This document shows positions 51,147 to 60,463 of a stretch of DNA of 64,000 bases, piece by piece. Below the pieces are notes generated by a model that saw nothing but the letters and a program-made list of their open reading frames with translations, was not told the DNA's origin and searched no databases. The first letter of the stretch is position 1, and each line of letters begins with the position of its first letter. The stretch covers positions 1 through 64,000 of the forward strand of contig DVJL01000027.1 in assembly GCA_018716805.1 (NCBI GenBank). The letters are read 5' to 3'. The DNA comes from Candidatus Faecivicinus avistercoris (GTDB lineage Bacteria; Bacillota; Clostridia; Christensenellales; Aristaeellaceae). A program made the translations under genes and the position numbers.

Positions 51147-52205
51147 TTGAGCCAGAACAACAGTTTGCGCCCGTCGACTGGCAAGATCGTGGTGGGGTCG
51201 GTTCTCGCGCTGATCCTTGCCTTTTTGCTGCCGCAGGTCCTCATGTTCCAGCTGATGACGTTTAACTTAGGCGTGGTGGCGATGGCCGGCGTCGCGCTGA
51301 CCATCTGGGCCGGGCCGATCCCGGGGATCCTGCTGGCGGTCGCGGGCACGGCCAACATGATGTACTTCTACGGCCTCCAGGTGGGCGCGGTGCTGCTGCC
51401 GATGGCGGTGGTTCCGCCGGTGGCCGTCGCGCTGGGCGTGCGCGCGCGGAAGCCGTTCTTCCAGCAGATGCAGGTGGGGCTGATCGCGTTCCTGGCCGGA
51501 ACGGTGGTGACGGCGCTGCTTGCGGCGATTGCGTTTGGCGGCGACATCGTCGCGCGCGTGGTCGCGATGATCGGCGAGGTGTTCAACGAGGTCGGGTCAG
51601 AGGTCTGGACGATCGTTCAGCCGTCGATGGAGGCGCTCGATCCGAGCATTACGTTTGAACAGTTTTCCGAGGCGTTTGGCGAGGTGCTCGCGCTCATTCA
51701 GGCGTACTACGAGCTGTACCTGCTGGCCAATCTGCTCGCGGGCGCGGCCGTCACGGCCATCGTGTCGGTGTTCTGGGGCAATTGGCTGGCCGCGCGCCGG
51801 GGCGAGGCGACGGTGGAGAGCTTTGTCGGCCTGCACGGCTGGTATCTGCCCGCCAATTTGACGTGGGGCATCCTGATGACGCTGGCGGCGGCGTGGATCC
51901 TCGCAAATACGGCCGCTTCCGGCGGGACGACGACGTGGTTCGTCGTGCTGGAGCTGGCGGAGGTGGCGTTTGTTGTGCAGGCGCTGGCCGCGATTGACCG
52001 GCGTCTCAAGGCGCGCGGCTCCACCCGGGGCCGGCGCACGGCGGTGGTCGTGCTGATTTTGCTGGCCGGCGTGCTGCTCAGCGGGCTGGGCGTGTTTGAG
52101 CTTTTGATGTTGGTCGGCGGCGCTTCGGCGCTGTTCGGCAGCCATGGCGCGGCGCGCCCCATTGTGGAAAAGATCAAAAAGACGTTCGGCGGCGACGACC
52201 GCTGA
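51147..52205 (+). CDS. YybS-like DUF2232 membrane protein
   Basis: Multi-TM protein directly upstream of rplI-dnaB; TTG start after ggagga (an upstream ATG at 51063 is possible). Confidence 0.75.
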   Translation: MSQNNSLRPSTGKIVVGSVLALILAFLLPQVLMFQLMTFNLGVVAMAGVALTIWAGPIPGILLAVAGTANMMYFYGLQVGAVLLPMAVVPPVAVALGVRARKPFFQQMQVGLIAFLAGTVVTALLAAIAFGGDIVARVVAMIGEVFNEVGSEVWTIVQPSMEALDPSITFEQFSEAFGEVLALIQAYYELYLLANLLAGAAVTAIVSVFWGNWLAARRGEATVESFVGLHGWYLPANLTWGILMTLAAAWILANTAASGGTTTWFVVLELAEVAFVVQALAAIDRRLKARGSTRGRRTAVVVLILLAGVLLSGLGVFELLMLVGGASALFGSHGAARPIVEKIKKTFGGDDR

Positions 52206-52223
52206 ACATGGGAGGAATGCATT

Positions 52224-52676
52224 GTGAAGGTCATTCTGTTGATGGACGTCAAGGGCACGGGCAAGAAGGATCAGATCGTCGAGGCATCCGATGGGTTCGC
52301 CCGCAACTACCTGATTCCCCGAAAGATGGCGAAAGAGGCCACGGCAGAGGCGCTCAACGCGATTTCGCGCGCCAAGAGCGCGGACAAGCATCGCGAAGAC
52401 GTCCGCCGCGCGGAGGCCGAGCAGCGCGCGCGGGAGCTGAAGGGCAAGGTCGTTCAGCTGACGGTGCGCGGCGGCGAAAACGGCAAGCTCTACGGCGCGG
52501 TGACGAACGATCAGATCGCTGCGGCGCTCAAGGAGCAGTTTGGCATTGAAATCGACAAGCGCAAGATCGAGCAGGAGGAGCCGGTCAGGAGTGCGGGCCA
52601 GACGGCGGTGACGCTGAAGCTGATGGCGGGCGTCAGCGCGCGCGTGCTGCTCAACGTCAAGGTCGTCACGAAGTAA
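52224..52676 (+). CDS. rplI: 50S ribosomal protein L9
   Basis: MKVILLMDVKGTGKKDQIVEASDGFARNYLIPRKMAKEAT. Confidence 0.96.
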   Translation: MKVILLMDVKGTGKKDQIVEASDGFARNYLIPRKMAKEATAEALNAISRAKSADKHREDVRRAEAEQRARELKGKVVQLTVRGGENGKLYGAVTNDQIAAALKEQFGIEIDKRKIEQEEPVRSAGQTAVTLKLMAGVSARVLLNVKVVTK

Positions 52677-54038
52677 ATGGAGGCGCAGTTTCCCATCGGA
52701 GCGGATGGTGCGCGCGTGCCGCCGAACCATCCGGAGTCGGAGCGCGGCGTTCTCGGCGCGATGCTGCGGTCGCGGGAGGCGGCGCTGCTCGCCATTGAAA
52801 CCCTTCAGCCGGAGGATTTTTACGATCCCGCAAACCGCGAGATCTATTCCGCCATGCTCTCCATGGCGATGGCTTCGCGTGCGATCGACCTGGTGACGCT
52901 CGACGAGGAGCTGACCCGGCGCGGCAAACTCGAGTCCGTCGGCGGCGCGGCCTACCTGATTGAGCTGAGCCGCTCGGTGCCCTCGGCGGCGAACGCGCGC
53001 GCGTACATCCGCATCGTCGACGAAAAGGCCACGCTGCGCAAGCTGATCTCCGCGTCGGAGAAGATCATTGCGGCGTGCTATGGCGAGCAGGAGGAGACGC
53101 AGGCCATCCTCGAACAGGCGGAAAAGGCGATTTACGACATCACTATGCGCCGCGGCGGCGAGGAATTGCAGCCGATCCAGCCGGTGATGCTCTCGACCTT
53201 TGAAAAAATCGAGCAGCTGGTGAAGAACAAGGGCCGCATCGAGGGCGTGCCGACCGGCTATACGGAACTGGACGACATGCTCACCGGCCTGCACCCCGGC
53301 GAACTGGTGCTGGTCGCCGGCCGCCCGTCGATGGGCAAGACGAGTATCGGCATGAACTTTATCGAAAACGCGGCCATTCGCGCCGGCAAGAAGGCGGCGG
53401 TGTTCTCGCTCGAGATGCCGGCAGAGCAGCTGGCGATGCGCATGCTCTGCACGGAGGCGCGCGTTGACATGCAGCGCGTGCGCCGCGGTCAGATTGAGGA
53501 CGAGGAGTGGGAGAAGCTCTGCGAGGCGATGATCAGCATCGGCCCGGCGTCGATCCACGTCGACGCCACTCCGGGCATCACCGTTTCGGGCGTGCGCTCC
53601 AAGGCGCGCAGGCTCCAGCTCGAGCACGGGCTGGACGTCATCATGATCGACTACCTCTCGCTGATGAGCGGCGTCGGCCGCTTCGGCAGCCGGCAGGAGG
53701 AGGTCTCGTCGATCTCGCGCTCGCTGAAGGCGCTGGCCATCGAGCTGGGCGTTCCGGTCATCGCGCTGCAGCAGCTGTCGCGCGCGCCGACCGGCCGCGC
53801 AAATCACCGGCCAATGCTGTCGGACATCCGCGAGTCGGGCGCGATCGAGCAGGACGCCGACGTCGTGATGTTCATCCATCGCGAGGATTACTACGACCCG
53901 GAGACCGAAGAGAAGAACATCGCCGAGATCATCATCGCAAAGCAGCGCAATGGCTCGCTCGGCACGGTAAAGCTCGGCTGGAAGGGCGAGTATACTTGGT
54001 TTATGGATCTTTCGCCGCGGCCGAAGGAGGCGGGATGA
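52677..54038 (+). CDS. dnaB: replicative DNA helicase
   Basis: PPNHPESERGVLGAML, VAGRPSMGKTSIGMNF, VIMIDYLSLMSG; follows rplI; no intein seen. Confidence 0.96.
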   Translation: MEAQFPIGADGARVPPNHPESERGVLGAMLRSREAALLAIETLQPEDFYDPANREIYSAMLSMAMASRAIDLVTLDEELTRRGKLESVGGAAYLIELSRSVPSAANARAYIRIVDEKATLRKLISASEKIIAACYGEQEETQAILEQAEKAIYDITMRRGGEELQPIQPVMLSTFEKIEQLVKNKGRIEGVPTGYTELDDMLTGLHPGELVLVAGRPSMGKTSIGMNFIENAAIRAGKKAAVFSLEMPAEQLAMRMLCTEARVDMQRVRRGQIEDEEWEKLCEAMISIGPASIHVDATPGITVSGVRSKARRLQLEHGLDVIMIDYLSLMSGVGRFGSRQEEVSSISRSLKALAIELGVPVIALQQLSRAPTGRANHRPMLSDIRESGAIEQDADVVMFIHREDYYDPETEEKNIAEIIIAKQRNGSLGTVKLGWKGEYTWFMDLSPRPKEAG

Positions 54039-54111
54039 CCAACTCCGGTTCGGCGTGGCGGCGGAAGCGCCCTTTTCTTGGCTTGGAACGGGAATTTGCA
54101 GGAGGACAGCG

Positions 54112-54327
54112 ATGGGATGGGTCGTTTTCGCGGGAATCGTCTTGATCGGGATCGGCGCGTTTCTCTTTCTCAAGCCAGATTTGATGTGGAAGCTGACGGA
54201 ACAGTGGAAATCCTACCGCGCGGACGGGCCGTCTGACTTCTACCTGAAGAGCACGAAGTTTGGCGGCGTCCTGTTCATGCTCTGCGGAATCGTGGCGATC
54301 GTCCTTCTGCTGGTTTCGGGTTCGTAA
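54112..54327 (+). CDS. small DUF6199-like membrane protein
   Basis: MGWVVFAGIVLIGIGAFLFLKPDLMWKLTEQWKSYRADGPSDFYLKSTKFGGVLFMLCGIVAIVLLL; RBS ggagga. Confidence 0.65.
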   Translation: MGWVVFAGIVLIGIGAFLFLKPDLMWKLTEQWKSYRADGPSDFYLKSTKFGGVLFMLCGIVAIVLLLVSGS

Positions 54328-54383
54328 ATTCTGTTTTGAGGGACGACTGGCCGTGAAAAAGATCGCGGGTTCGTTCGCCCGAT

Positions 54384-54486
54384 GCGCCGTCTGCGAAAGT
54401 GAAGGCTGTGAAACCGCGGAAACAGTCTGCCGCGAACGCCGGCGCCATGCGGCTGGGGAGAAAGCCGCTCGCAATTTGGACGGTGC
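54384..54486 (+). other. possible structured RNA leader upstream of the LCP gene
   Basis: GCGCCGTC-TGCGA pairs with TCGCA-(5 nt)-GACGGTGC, enclosing GGCTGT/ACAGTC and GCGGCT-GGGGAGAA-AGCCGC. Confidence 0.25.
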
Positions 54487-54572
54487 CTGCCCGGCGCACG
54501 GCGGCGGGATTTCAATCGTGCAAACCGTCGCCGGCGATGGGACGGCTGACGGCAGCCGCGGGCGGGTTGAAT

Positions 54573-55568
54573 ATGGAGAATGCCATGTACTATGAATCCT
54601 ACGAGAGAAAAAAACCGCGCAGGCGAAAGCGCAGGCGCGGCGGCTGTCTGGGCGCGCTGCTTCGGTTTTTCGGAAAGCTGATCGCGCTGGCGCTCGTGCT
54701 GGCCGTGTTGGCGGCGGTCGGTCTTTATTTTTTGCCGGTTTCCCTGTTCATGGTGGAGCCGGATTACGATCTCGCGCTGTCGGCCGAGCTGCCCTCCAGC
54801 CCGATCAACGTGCTTGTGCTCGGCGTGGACGTGCTCAACGACGGCAGCCAGCGCAGCGACACGATGATGATCGCGTCGATCGACCGCGGCGTGTTCCGGC
54901 TGACGTCCATTCAGCGCGACACCTATGTCGAAATTGACGGGCACGGCCGCAACAAGATCAACGCGGCCTATGCGTTCGGCGGGCCGGAACTGGCGATGCG
55001 CACCGTCAACCAGGCGTTTGGCCTGAACATCATGCACTATATCGTCGTGGATTTTACGGCGCTGGTCGATATGGTCGATGCGCTCGGCGGCATCGAGCTG
55101 GACATCACGGAGGCGGAGCGCGAGCAGATCAACATCAACGTCGTCGATTCGGCAAAAGTGTTCTATCGGCTCGGCTATTCGGCGTCTGAGCTGCTCCAGA
55201 GCGGCGAAAACACGCACCTCGACGGCCTGCAGGCGCTTGGCTACGCGCGCATCCGCAGTTTGGACAGCGATTTCGTCCGCACCAGCCGCCAGCGCGCGGT
55301 GGTCGAGGCGATGCTCCAGAAGCTGCGCGAGCGGCTGTGGAATCCCGTGGTGGTCGGCCGCTTCATCGCCGAGGGACTTGAGGGCATTCGGACGAACCTG
55401 AACCTCGCCGAGCTCGCCGCGCTGGGCGAGAAGGCGCTGTTTGCCGGGGGGATGGAGCAGCTGCGCGTGCCTGTGAACGGAACCTTTGACGACGATGGTT
55501 CCAAGCTGACGATCACCGACGCCGGCGCGAACCGGCAGGCGCTGTATCGGTTCATCTACGCCGAGTGA
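54573..55568 (+). CDS. LytR-CpsA-Psr (LCP) family phosphotransferase
   Basis: NVLVLGVDVLNDGSQRSDTMMIASID, SIQRDTYVEIDGHGRNKINAAYAFGG. Confidence 0.93.
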   Translation: MENAMYYESYERKKPRRRKRRRGGCLGALLRFFGKLIALALVLAVLAAVGLYFLPVSLFMVEPDYDLALSAELPSSPINVLVLGVDVLNDGSQRSDTMMIASIDRGVFRLTSIQRDTYVEIDGHGRNKINAAYAFGGPELAMRTVNQAFGLNIMHYIVVDFTALVDMVDALGGIELDITEAEREQININVVDSAKVFYRLGYSASELLQSGENTHLDGLQALGYARIRSLDSDFVRTSRQRAVVEAMLQKLRERLWNPVVVGRFIAEGLEGIRTNLNLAELAALGEKALFAGGMEQLRVPVNGTFDDDGSKLTITDAGANRQALYRFIYAE

Positions 55569-55632
55569 GCGGTTTTCCGGCAATTGCGCCGGGCGCTGAT
55601 GGTCCTGCTTCATACTTTGATGAGACATAGAC

Positions 55633-55670
55633 ATGGACGGCATTCCAATGCGGAACGCCGTCCATTTTTG
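55633..55670 (+). terminator. terminator after LCP gene
   Basis: ATGGACGGC...GCCGTCCAT followed by TTTTG. Confidence 0.85.
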
Positions 55671-55675
55671 AACGA

Positions 55676-58600
55676 TCAGAGCTGCCAGACTTCGTCGGCG
55701 TACTCCTGGATCGTGCGGTCGGAGGAGAACTTGCCCGCGCCGGCGATGTTGTGCAGGCACTTCTTGGCAAATTCAATCTCGTCTTGCGTGTCGCGAATGG
55801 CGCGCAGCTTGGCTTCGCGGTAGGATGGGAAGTCCTTGAGCAGGTAGTAGTGGTCGGGCTTGTGCCAGCTCGCGCCCTCGAGCAGCGAGGTGTACAACTC
55901 GGCCAGCGCGCCGTCTTCGTCGGCAAAGGTGCCGTCGTGGAGCGCGTCCACGGCGCGGCGCGTGCGTGGGTCGGACTCGTACAGCGCCTTCGGGTCGTAG
56001 CTGTCGCGAATGGACTCGATTTCGTCCACGGTCGCCCCGAAGATGAAGTTGTTCTCCTCGCCGGCCTGCTCGACGATTTCGATGTTCGCGCCGTCGTAGG
56101 TGCCCAGCGTGCACGCGCCGTTGAGCATCAGCTTCATGTTGCCGGTGCCGCTGGCCTCCGTGCCGGCGGGCGAGATCTGCTCGGACAGGTCGGCGGCGGG
56201 GATGATGTGCTCGGCGTAAGAACAGTTGTAGTTGTGCACGAACACCACGCGCATCCGGTCGCTGACCTCCGGATCATTGTTGACCATCGCGGCGATCTGG
56301 TTGATGAAGCGGATGATCGCCTTCGCCCGGTCGTAGCCCGGCGCGGACTTCGCGCCGAAGATGAACGCCGTGGGCGGGAAGTTGTCGATGGAACCTTCCT
56401 TCAGGCCGTAGTAGAGGTCGAGGATCGAGAACGCGTTGAGCAGCTGGCGCTTGTACTCGTGCAGCCGCTTGATCTGCACGTCGAACACGAAGTGCACCGG
56501 GATGTCGACGCCCTCGCGCTCGCGGATCAGCGCGGCCAGCTGGCGCTTCTTTTCGCGCTTGACGGCGATGAACCGGCTGGCGAGCGCATCGTCGATCTTT
56601 TCGTCGAGCGCGCGAAGCCTGAACAGGTCGGTCAGGTAGCCGGGGCCGATCACGTCGTCGAGCAGCGCGCACAGCTCGGGGTTACATAGGCCGAGCCAGC
56701 GGCGCTGGGTGATGCCGTTGGTCTTGTTGTTGAACCGCTCCGGAACCAGCGCGTACCACTCGCGGAAGACCTCGCGCTTGAGGATCTCGGTGTGGATTGC
56801 GGCGACGCCGTTGGTGTACGAGGAGCCGTAGACGGCGAGGTTCGCCATGTGCACGCGCCCGTCGCGGACGATGTCCAGCGCGGCCGTGTCCTCGACGCCC
56901 TTCTTGCGAAGCTCCGCCGCGAGCCGCGTCTGGATGCGCTTGACGATGCGGACGAGGGCGGGGGAGACGTCGTTGAGCAGCGACACGTCCCAGACCTCGA
57001 GCGCTTCGCGCATGACGGTGTGGTTCGTGTAGCGGAACGTGCGCTGCGCGATGCGGAACGCGCGGTTGAACGTCACGCCGTCGGCCATCAGCAGGCGGAT
57101 CAGCTCGGGGATCGCCATCGTCGGATGGGTGTCGTTGAGCTGGACGGCGTGCAGGTCGGCAAAGCGGTCGTAATCCGCACCAAAGCGCGCGTGGAACGAG
57201 CGCAGCATATCTTGCAGCGACGCCGAGCAGAGCACGTACTGCTGGCGCGCGCGCAGCAGCTTGCCGGCGCGCAGCGTGTCGTTCGGGTACAGCAGCTTGG
57301 TGATGTCCTCGGCGACGTTCTTCTCCTTCGACGCCTTCGCATAGTCCTGCCGGTTGAACAGGTCGAAGTCAAACTCGTGCGTGCTCTCGCACTGCCACAG
57401 GCGCAGTGTGCCGATGCTGCTGTTCTCGCCGTAGCCGATCACCGGCATGTCGTAGGGCACGGCGCGCACTTCGCAGTTCTTCATCGGCACGATGACGCTC
57501 AGTTCGTCGCGGCGGATGCTCCACGGGTCGCCGAACCGCGTCCAGTCGTCCGGCAGCTCCTTCTGACGGAAGTTCTCGAACTCCTGCTTGAACAGGCCGT
57601 AGCGATACCGCAGGCCGTAGCCGTCCAGCGGGACGTTGTGCGTGGCGGCGCTGTCGAGGAAGCACGCGGCCAGCCGCCCGAGGCCGCCGTTTCCGAGCGC
57701 CGCGTCCTCGATGTCCTCCAGCGCGGCGAGGTCGACGCCCCGCTGGGCGAGCAGCGCGCGGACGTCCTCGAGCATGCCCAGCGCGTAGAGGTTGTTGTAC
57801 ACGAGCCGGCCGACCAGGTATTCCGCGGAGAGGTACAGCGCATGGCGGCGGTCGAGGCGGTCGGCGGCGTCGTCCGCCCAGCGGGGCGCGACGCGCAGCA
57901 TGACCGCGTCGGACAGCGCCTCGTGCAGCTGCACGGCGGAGGCGTCCTCCAGCGCGACGTGATAGCGGGAGACGACCAGCTCGTCCGCGCGGGCGACCAG
58001 ATCCTTCGCGTCGAACGTCGGAAGCTGGCCGCGGTGGTGGCGGCGGTTGAGGATGCGGACGCGGCGCGCGACGGCGTCCAGGTTCTGCGGCAACATCCGC
58101 CAAAGCCAGTTGCCGCCGACCGTGCCGGGATAGTTCATGCGCGATTCCTCGCCGAGGCCGAGCAGGTCCTGCATCGGCACGATGGCCGTGCCGGCGACCG
58201 AGGCGAACGCCGCGTCGAGCAGCGCGGGCAGGACGTCGTCGCTGCCGGGCTTCATGCCGAGCTTTTCGCGCGCGAACGCCTTGACTGGCTCGCTGGCGTG
58301 CGCCCACCAGCCGAGGGTGGTGTTGTTGTCGTGCGTGCCGGTGTAGACGATGCAGTTTTCGGTGTGGTTCTGCGGAAGGTCGACGTTTGTGTCGTCGCTG
58401 TCGAAGGCGAATTGCAGCACCTTCATGCCCGGATAGCCGCAGAACTTGAGCAGGCGCTTGACGCGCGGGCTGACGACGCCCAAGTCCTCGGCGACGATCT
58501 TCAAATTCGGCAGCTCGCGCCGGATGCGGCGGAACAGCTTGCGGTCCGGCCCGAGCTCGTACTTGCCGTTGCGCGCGGTCGGCTCGCTGGCCGGGATGGC

Positions 58601-59491
58601 GTAGTAGTTCGCAAAGCCGATGAAATGGTCGATGCGCAGCAGGTCGAACAGCTCGCCCGCGGCGCGCAGGCGGCCGATCCACCAGGCGAAGTTCGTCGCC
58701 TCGTGGCGGTCCCAGCGGTAGAGCGGGTTGCCCCAGCGCTGGCCGTCGGCCTGAAAGTAGTCCGGCGGCACGCCGGCGATGCGGATCGGGCGGCAGTCCT
58801 CGTCCAGCTCGAACAGCTCCGGGTTGAGCCAGACGTCGGCGGAGTCCTCCGCGACGTAGATCGGCATGTCGCCCATCAGCTCGACGCCGTTCGCGCGCGC
58901 ATAGTCGTGCAGCGCGCTCCACTGGCGGAAGAACAGCACCTGCTCGAACAGGTAGTAGCCGACGCGGTCCTTCAGTTCTTCCGAATAGCGGGCGACGGCC
59001 TCGGGCTTGCGCAGGCGGATGTCCTCGTCCGGCCATTCCATCCACGAGACGAGGTCGAAGTGCTCCTTGATCGCGCGGAACAGCGCGTAATCGCGCGCCC
59101 ACGGATGCGAATCGGCGAAGGCGTCGATCTCATCGGCCATGCGCTCCCGCGCGTGCGCGTAGGCCGCGCCGAGCAGCTCGGCGTGCTGCGCCTTGACGGC
59201 CTCGAAGTCGATCTGGCCGGCGTTGGGCAGCGGATGATACGTCCCCTCGGGCAGGATGCCGTCGCGCTCAAGGAAGGGAATGTCGATCATCAGCGGGTTG
59301 CCCGCGTAGGTCGACGTGCTCTGGTACGGTGATTCGGCGTAGCCGGTCGGGCCGACGGGCAGCACCTGCCAGATGTTCATGCCCGCCGAGCGGACAAAGT
59401 CGATGAAATCGTAGGCCGCCTGTCCCAGCGTGCCGATCCCACCGGGGGAGGGCAGCGAGGTGATGTGCAGCAGTACGCCACTCTTTCTCAT
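55676..59491 (-). CDS. malQ-glgP: 4-alpha-glucanotransferase-glycogen phosphorylase fusion
   Basis: 1271-aa ORF from ATG 59491 (AGGAG RBS): MalQ (MRKSGVLLHITSLPSPGGIGTLGQAAYDFIDF...ENCIVYTGTHDNNTTLGW) then GlgP from about 58025 (YLSAEYLVGRLVYNN...GTEASGTGNMKLMLNGACTLGTYDGANIEI). Confidence 0.96.
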   Translation of the reverse strand: MRKSGVLLHITSLPSPGGIGTLGQAAYDFIDFVRSAGMNIWQVLPVGPTGYAESPYQSTSTYAGNPLMIDIPFLERDGILPEGTYHPLPNAGQIDFEAVKAQHAELLGAAYAHARERMADEIDAFADSHPWARDYALFRAIKEHFDLVSWMEWPDEDIRLRKPEAVARYSEELKDRVGYYLFEQVLFFRQWSALHDYARANGVELMGDMPIYVAEDSADVWLNPELFELDEDCRPIRIAGVPPDYFQADGQRWGNPLYRWDRHEATNFAWWIGRLRAAGELFDLLRIDHFIGFANYYAIPASEPTARNGKYELGPDRKLFRRIRRELPNLKIVAEDLGVVSPRVKRLLKFCGYPGMKVLQFAFDSDDTNVDLPQNHTENCIVYTGTHDNNTTLGWWAHASEPVKAFAREKLGMKPGSDDVLPALLDAAFASVAGTAIVPMQDLLGLGEESRMNYPGTVGGNWLWRMLPQNLDAVARRVRILNRRHHRGQLPTFDAKDLVARADELVVSRYHVALEDASAVQLHEALSDAVMLRVAPRWADDAADRLDRRHALYLSAEYLVGRLVYNNLYALGMLEDVRALLAQRGVDLAALEDIEDAALGNGGLGRLAACFLDSAATHNVPLDGYGLRYRYGLFKQEFENFRQKELPDDWTRFGDPWSIRRDELSVIVPMKNCEVRAVPYDMPVIGYGENSSIGTLRLWQCESTHEFDFDLFNRQDYAKASKEKNVAEDITKLLYPNDTLRAGKLLRARQQYVLCSASLQDMLRSFHARFGADYDRFADLHAVQLNDTHPTMAIPELIRLLMADGVTFNRAFRIAQRTFRYTNHTVMREALEVWDVSLLNDVSPALVRIVKRIQTRLAAELRKKGVEDTAALDIVRDGRVHMANLAVYGSSYTNGVAAIHTEILKREVFREWYALVPERFNNKTNGITQRRWLGLCNPELCALLDDVIGPGYLTDLFRLRALDEKIDDALASRFIAVKREKKRQLAALIREREGVDIPVHFVFDVQIKRLHEYKRQLLNAFSILDLYYGLKEGSIDNFPPTAFIFGAKSAPGYDRAKAIIRFINQIAAMVNNDPEVSDRMRVVFVHNYNCSYAEHIIPAADLSEQISPAGTEASGTGNMKLMLNGACTLGTYDGANIEIVEQAGEENNFIFGATVDEIESIRDSYDPKALYESDPRTRRAVDALHDGTFADEDGALAELYTSLLEGASWHKPDHYYLLKDFPSYREAKLRAIRDTQDEIEFAKKCLHNIAGAGKFSSDRTIQEYADEVWQL

Positions 59492-59537
59492 AAAATCGCT
59501 CCTCTGAATGATTGGCCGTTTCTCAGCCGGTATTCTC

Positions 59538-59566
59538 ATTATACCTGAATGGCAAAAAAAGCACAA
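59538..59566 (-). promoter_or_regulatory. promoter for malQ-glgP
   Basis: Reverse strand TTGTGC-17 nt-TATAAT. Confidence 0.6.
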
Positions 59567-59598
59567 GTATTTTTTGACAAGTCTGTAAAATCGGGGGG

Positions 59599-59626
59599 TT
59601 GACACTTTTTGGTCGGCTGGTATAAT
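59599..59626 (+). promoter_or_regulatory. promoter of secreted paralogue 1
   Basis: TTGACA-16 nt-TATAAT. Confidence 0.75.
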
Positions 59627-59657
59627 AAAAGTACACCTTGGAAGTGGAGGAACGAAG

Positions 59658-60317
59658 ATGAAGAAACTGCTTGCGCTGCTCATGGCCGCGCTGATGCTCA
59701 CGGGCGCGGCGCTCGCGGAAGAGGACGACTGGTATCTGGACACGGCGGAGGAGCTGGCGGCGTGCGTCGGCGAGCTCGTGGGGGACGAAGCCTACCTGAA
59801 TGCGATGGGTTACCCCGTGGAGCTTGTTGGAATGGCTCACGATTACGTATACGTAGATTTCACCGTCCTGCTGGCTGCATGGCGGATTGAGTGGTCGGAG
59901 ACCGACGACTTGTTGCAAGCGTTGTTTGCTGTCGAAACTGGTGAGCTGTCGGATGCAGGGAGAGATTATCTCGTCCAGAACACAGCGCGGTGGCCACTTC
60001 TGCGGACGAATAGCGAGGAGGGAACTGCAGAATGGTTCGCGACATCACAAATGCTGACGTACAGCCGGACATACATCATGCCTGAAGATTTCCAGACGTG
60101 TACCTATTTGCTGTTATTTAATGGTAAGATGAATGCCGAGATGATCGGTGTGGCCTTCAGCCAGACGGGCGAGGAGACGATTACTGCGACTGCCCTGCCG
60201 GTTTTGCCGACTGTGGGAGAATGGTTAAGACTACAACCGCTTGATTCATTCTTGTTCTCCTGCGAACAGGTGATGAGCGCGCCGGAAAACGTATGGCGAT
60301 CAGTATTGGGTGAATGA
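59658..60317 (+). CDS. small secreted protein, paralogue 1
   Basis: MKKLLALLMAALMLTGAALAEEDDWYLDTAEELAACVGELVGDEAYL...; RBS ggagg. Confidence 0.85.
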   Translation: MKKLLALLMAALMLTGAALAEEDDWYLDTAEELAACVGELVGDEAYLNAMGYPVELVGMAHDYVYVDFTVLLAAWRIEWSETDDLLQALFAVETGELSDAGRDYLVQNTARWPLLRTNSEEGTAEWFATSQMLTYSRTYIMPEDFQTCTYLLLFNGKMNAEMIGVAFSQTGEETITATALPVLPTVGEWLRLQPLDSFLFSCEQVMSAPENVWRSVLGE

Positions 60318-60406
60318 CACAAGCTTTATGTGTATCATTCAAAAACTTCACGGTTTTTTATAGGGCTCTCTACTGCTTTCCTGACAAGTCTGTAAAATCG
60401 GGGGAG

Positions 60407-60435
60407 TTGACACTTTTGGGGCCGGCTGATAGAAT
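60407..60435 (+). promoter_or_regulatory. promoter of secreted paralogue 2
   Basis: TTGACA-17 nt-TAGAAT within a sequence copied from the paralogue 1 upstream region. Confidence 0.7.
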
Positions 60436-60463
60436 AGAGATACACTTAGGAATTGGAGGGAAA

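Noticed and set aside
56792-59332. 846-aa forward ORF antisense to malQ-glgP
   Set aside because: Same antisense artefact; low-complexity Val/Ala/Arg/Asp-rich translation and no recognisable domain.
55676-59743. Extended 1355-aa version of MalQ-GlgP
   Set aside because: The 84-aa N-terminal extension reads through the opposite gene's promoter and signal-peptide region; the start with an RBS is at 59491.
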